Below, piece after piece: positions 63,618 through 64,000 of a DNA stretch of 64,000 bases (positions are counted from its first letter, which is position 1; each line of letters opens with the position of its first letter). The stretch spans positions 62,001-126,000 of the forward strand of contig JAQOOI010000075.1 in the NCBI GenBank assembly GCA_028554645.1, in the 5' to 3' direction. The notes beneath the pieces were generated by a model. That model was not told the DNA's origin. It did no database searches and was given only the letters and a program-made list of their open reading frames with translations. Position numbers and translations under genes: made by a program. The stretch is from Omphalotus guepiniiformis. Its lineage: Eukaryota > Basidiomycota > Agaricomycetes > Agaricales > Omphalotaceae.

Positions 63618-64000
63618 GGGAATTAGAGTGTCGGAAACAAGTCAATGAAAACAAGAAATACTGCTGAGGAGAGAATACACCAGAGGAAAGGCGATGGAGA
63701 CACCAGTTCTGGGATACCCAGGATTTCTCCTAGCGTTGTAATATATAAGACAGTGTTCCGCTTTGACGGTGTACGACACATACCCTGGACAACGTACTAA
63801 GAGGCCCCAAGGGCCACAGGAGGTTGCTGTTCGATGGCCAAGTGGTCAAAGCACCAGGGAAAAAAAGCTGGCAACCACGCGAGGGCAAAGTTTGTCACAT
63901 TTGTTGGAACAATTCTGGTAGCACAATGACGCCCTATAGAGGAAGAGGGCTTCAACGGGAAACTGATCCCACCGATACTTGGTTGGTCACAACACGATTT
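63618..64000. other. upstream region at window edge
   Basis: Promoter side of the zinc-finger gene. A short tRNA A-box-like string (TGGCCAAGTGG) occurs near 63,834, but no B box or fold supports a tRNA. Nothing else assigned. Confidence 0.5.

Noticed and set aside
63825..63900. tRNA-like A-box TGGCCAAGTGG
   Set aside because: No B box, no acceptor pairing and no cloverleaf could be drawn downstream.

Overview
The window looks like nuclear DNA of a mushroom-forming basidiomycete (Agaricomycete). Genes are cut by many 45-75 nt GT-AG introns. Several families are typical of that group: FunK1 kinases, DUF7918, fungal alpha-kinase, CxxC-finger/PARP-like proteins, a multi-TM orphan family and an APH-like kinase. 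No rRNA, tRNA or CRISPR was recognised. I cannot name the genus. All gene models were spliced by eye, so exon edges may be off by a base or use a nearby site.

Layout. 1.36-6.32 kb: a Pps1-like dual-specificity phosphatase with very long low-complexity linkers. 7.4-10.1 kb: a tandem pair of four-bladed hemopexin-repeat proteins. 11.6-18.5 kb (minus): a DUF7918 gene and two tandem FunK1 kinases. 19.2-21.6 kb (minus): a WD40-like DUF2415 protein. 23.1-25.1 kb: a PARP-like protein with five N-terminal CxxC fingers. 25.2-27.8 kb (minus): the mitochondrial ABC transporter Atm1, divergent from a vacuolar Avt3-type amino-acid transporter (28.5-31.3 kb). 33.2-37.3 kb: an integrase-like DDE protein convergent with an alpha-kinase. 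38.8-45.7 kb: a 2,154-residue SH3-TBC RabGAP-like protein. 46.3-47.6 kb (minus): an APH-type phosphotransferase. 48.1-50.3 kb: a decayed gag-like element next to a gutted third FunK1 copy. 51.7-53.3 kb: a divergent actin. 53.5-55.0 kb (minus): a 7-TM orphan. 55.8-57.3 kb (minus): ribosomal protein uL4. 57.6-59.0 kb (minus): an F-box-like protein. 59.3-60.6 kb (minus): an alpha/beta hydrolase. 61.1-62.3 kb: a CxxC-finger protein related to the PARP-like gene. 62.7-63.6 kb (minus): a zinc-finger protein.

The mix is housekeeping genes (Atm1, uL4, Avt3, actin, SH3-TBC) interleaved with fast-evolving accessory loci. No single operon-like pathway is visible. The most unusual points are: the CxxC-finger family, in which one phase-0 intron splits the CxxC motif at the same place in finger after finger and in two genes 36 kb apart; the PARP-like domain with two substituted catalytic positions; the FunK1 set in which each copy has decayed or diverged differently; and the hemopexin pair whose upstream exon stays in frame although one copy lacks an ATG there.
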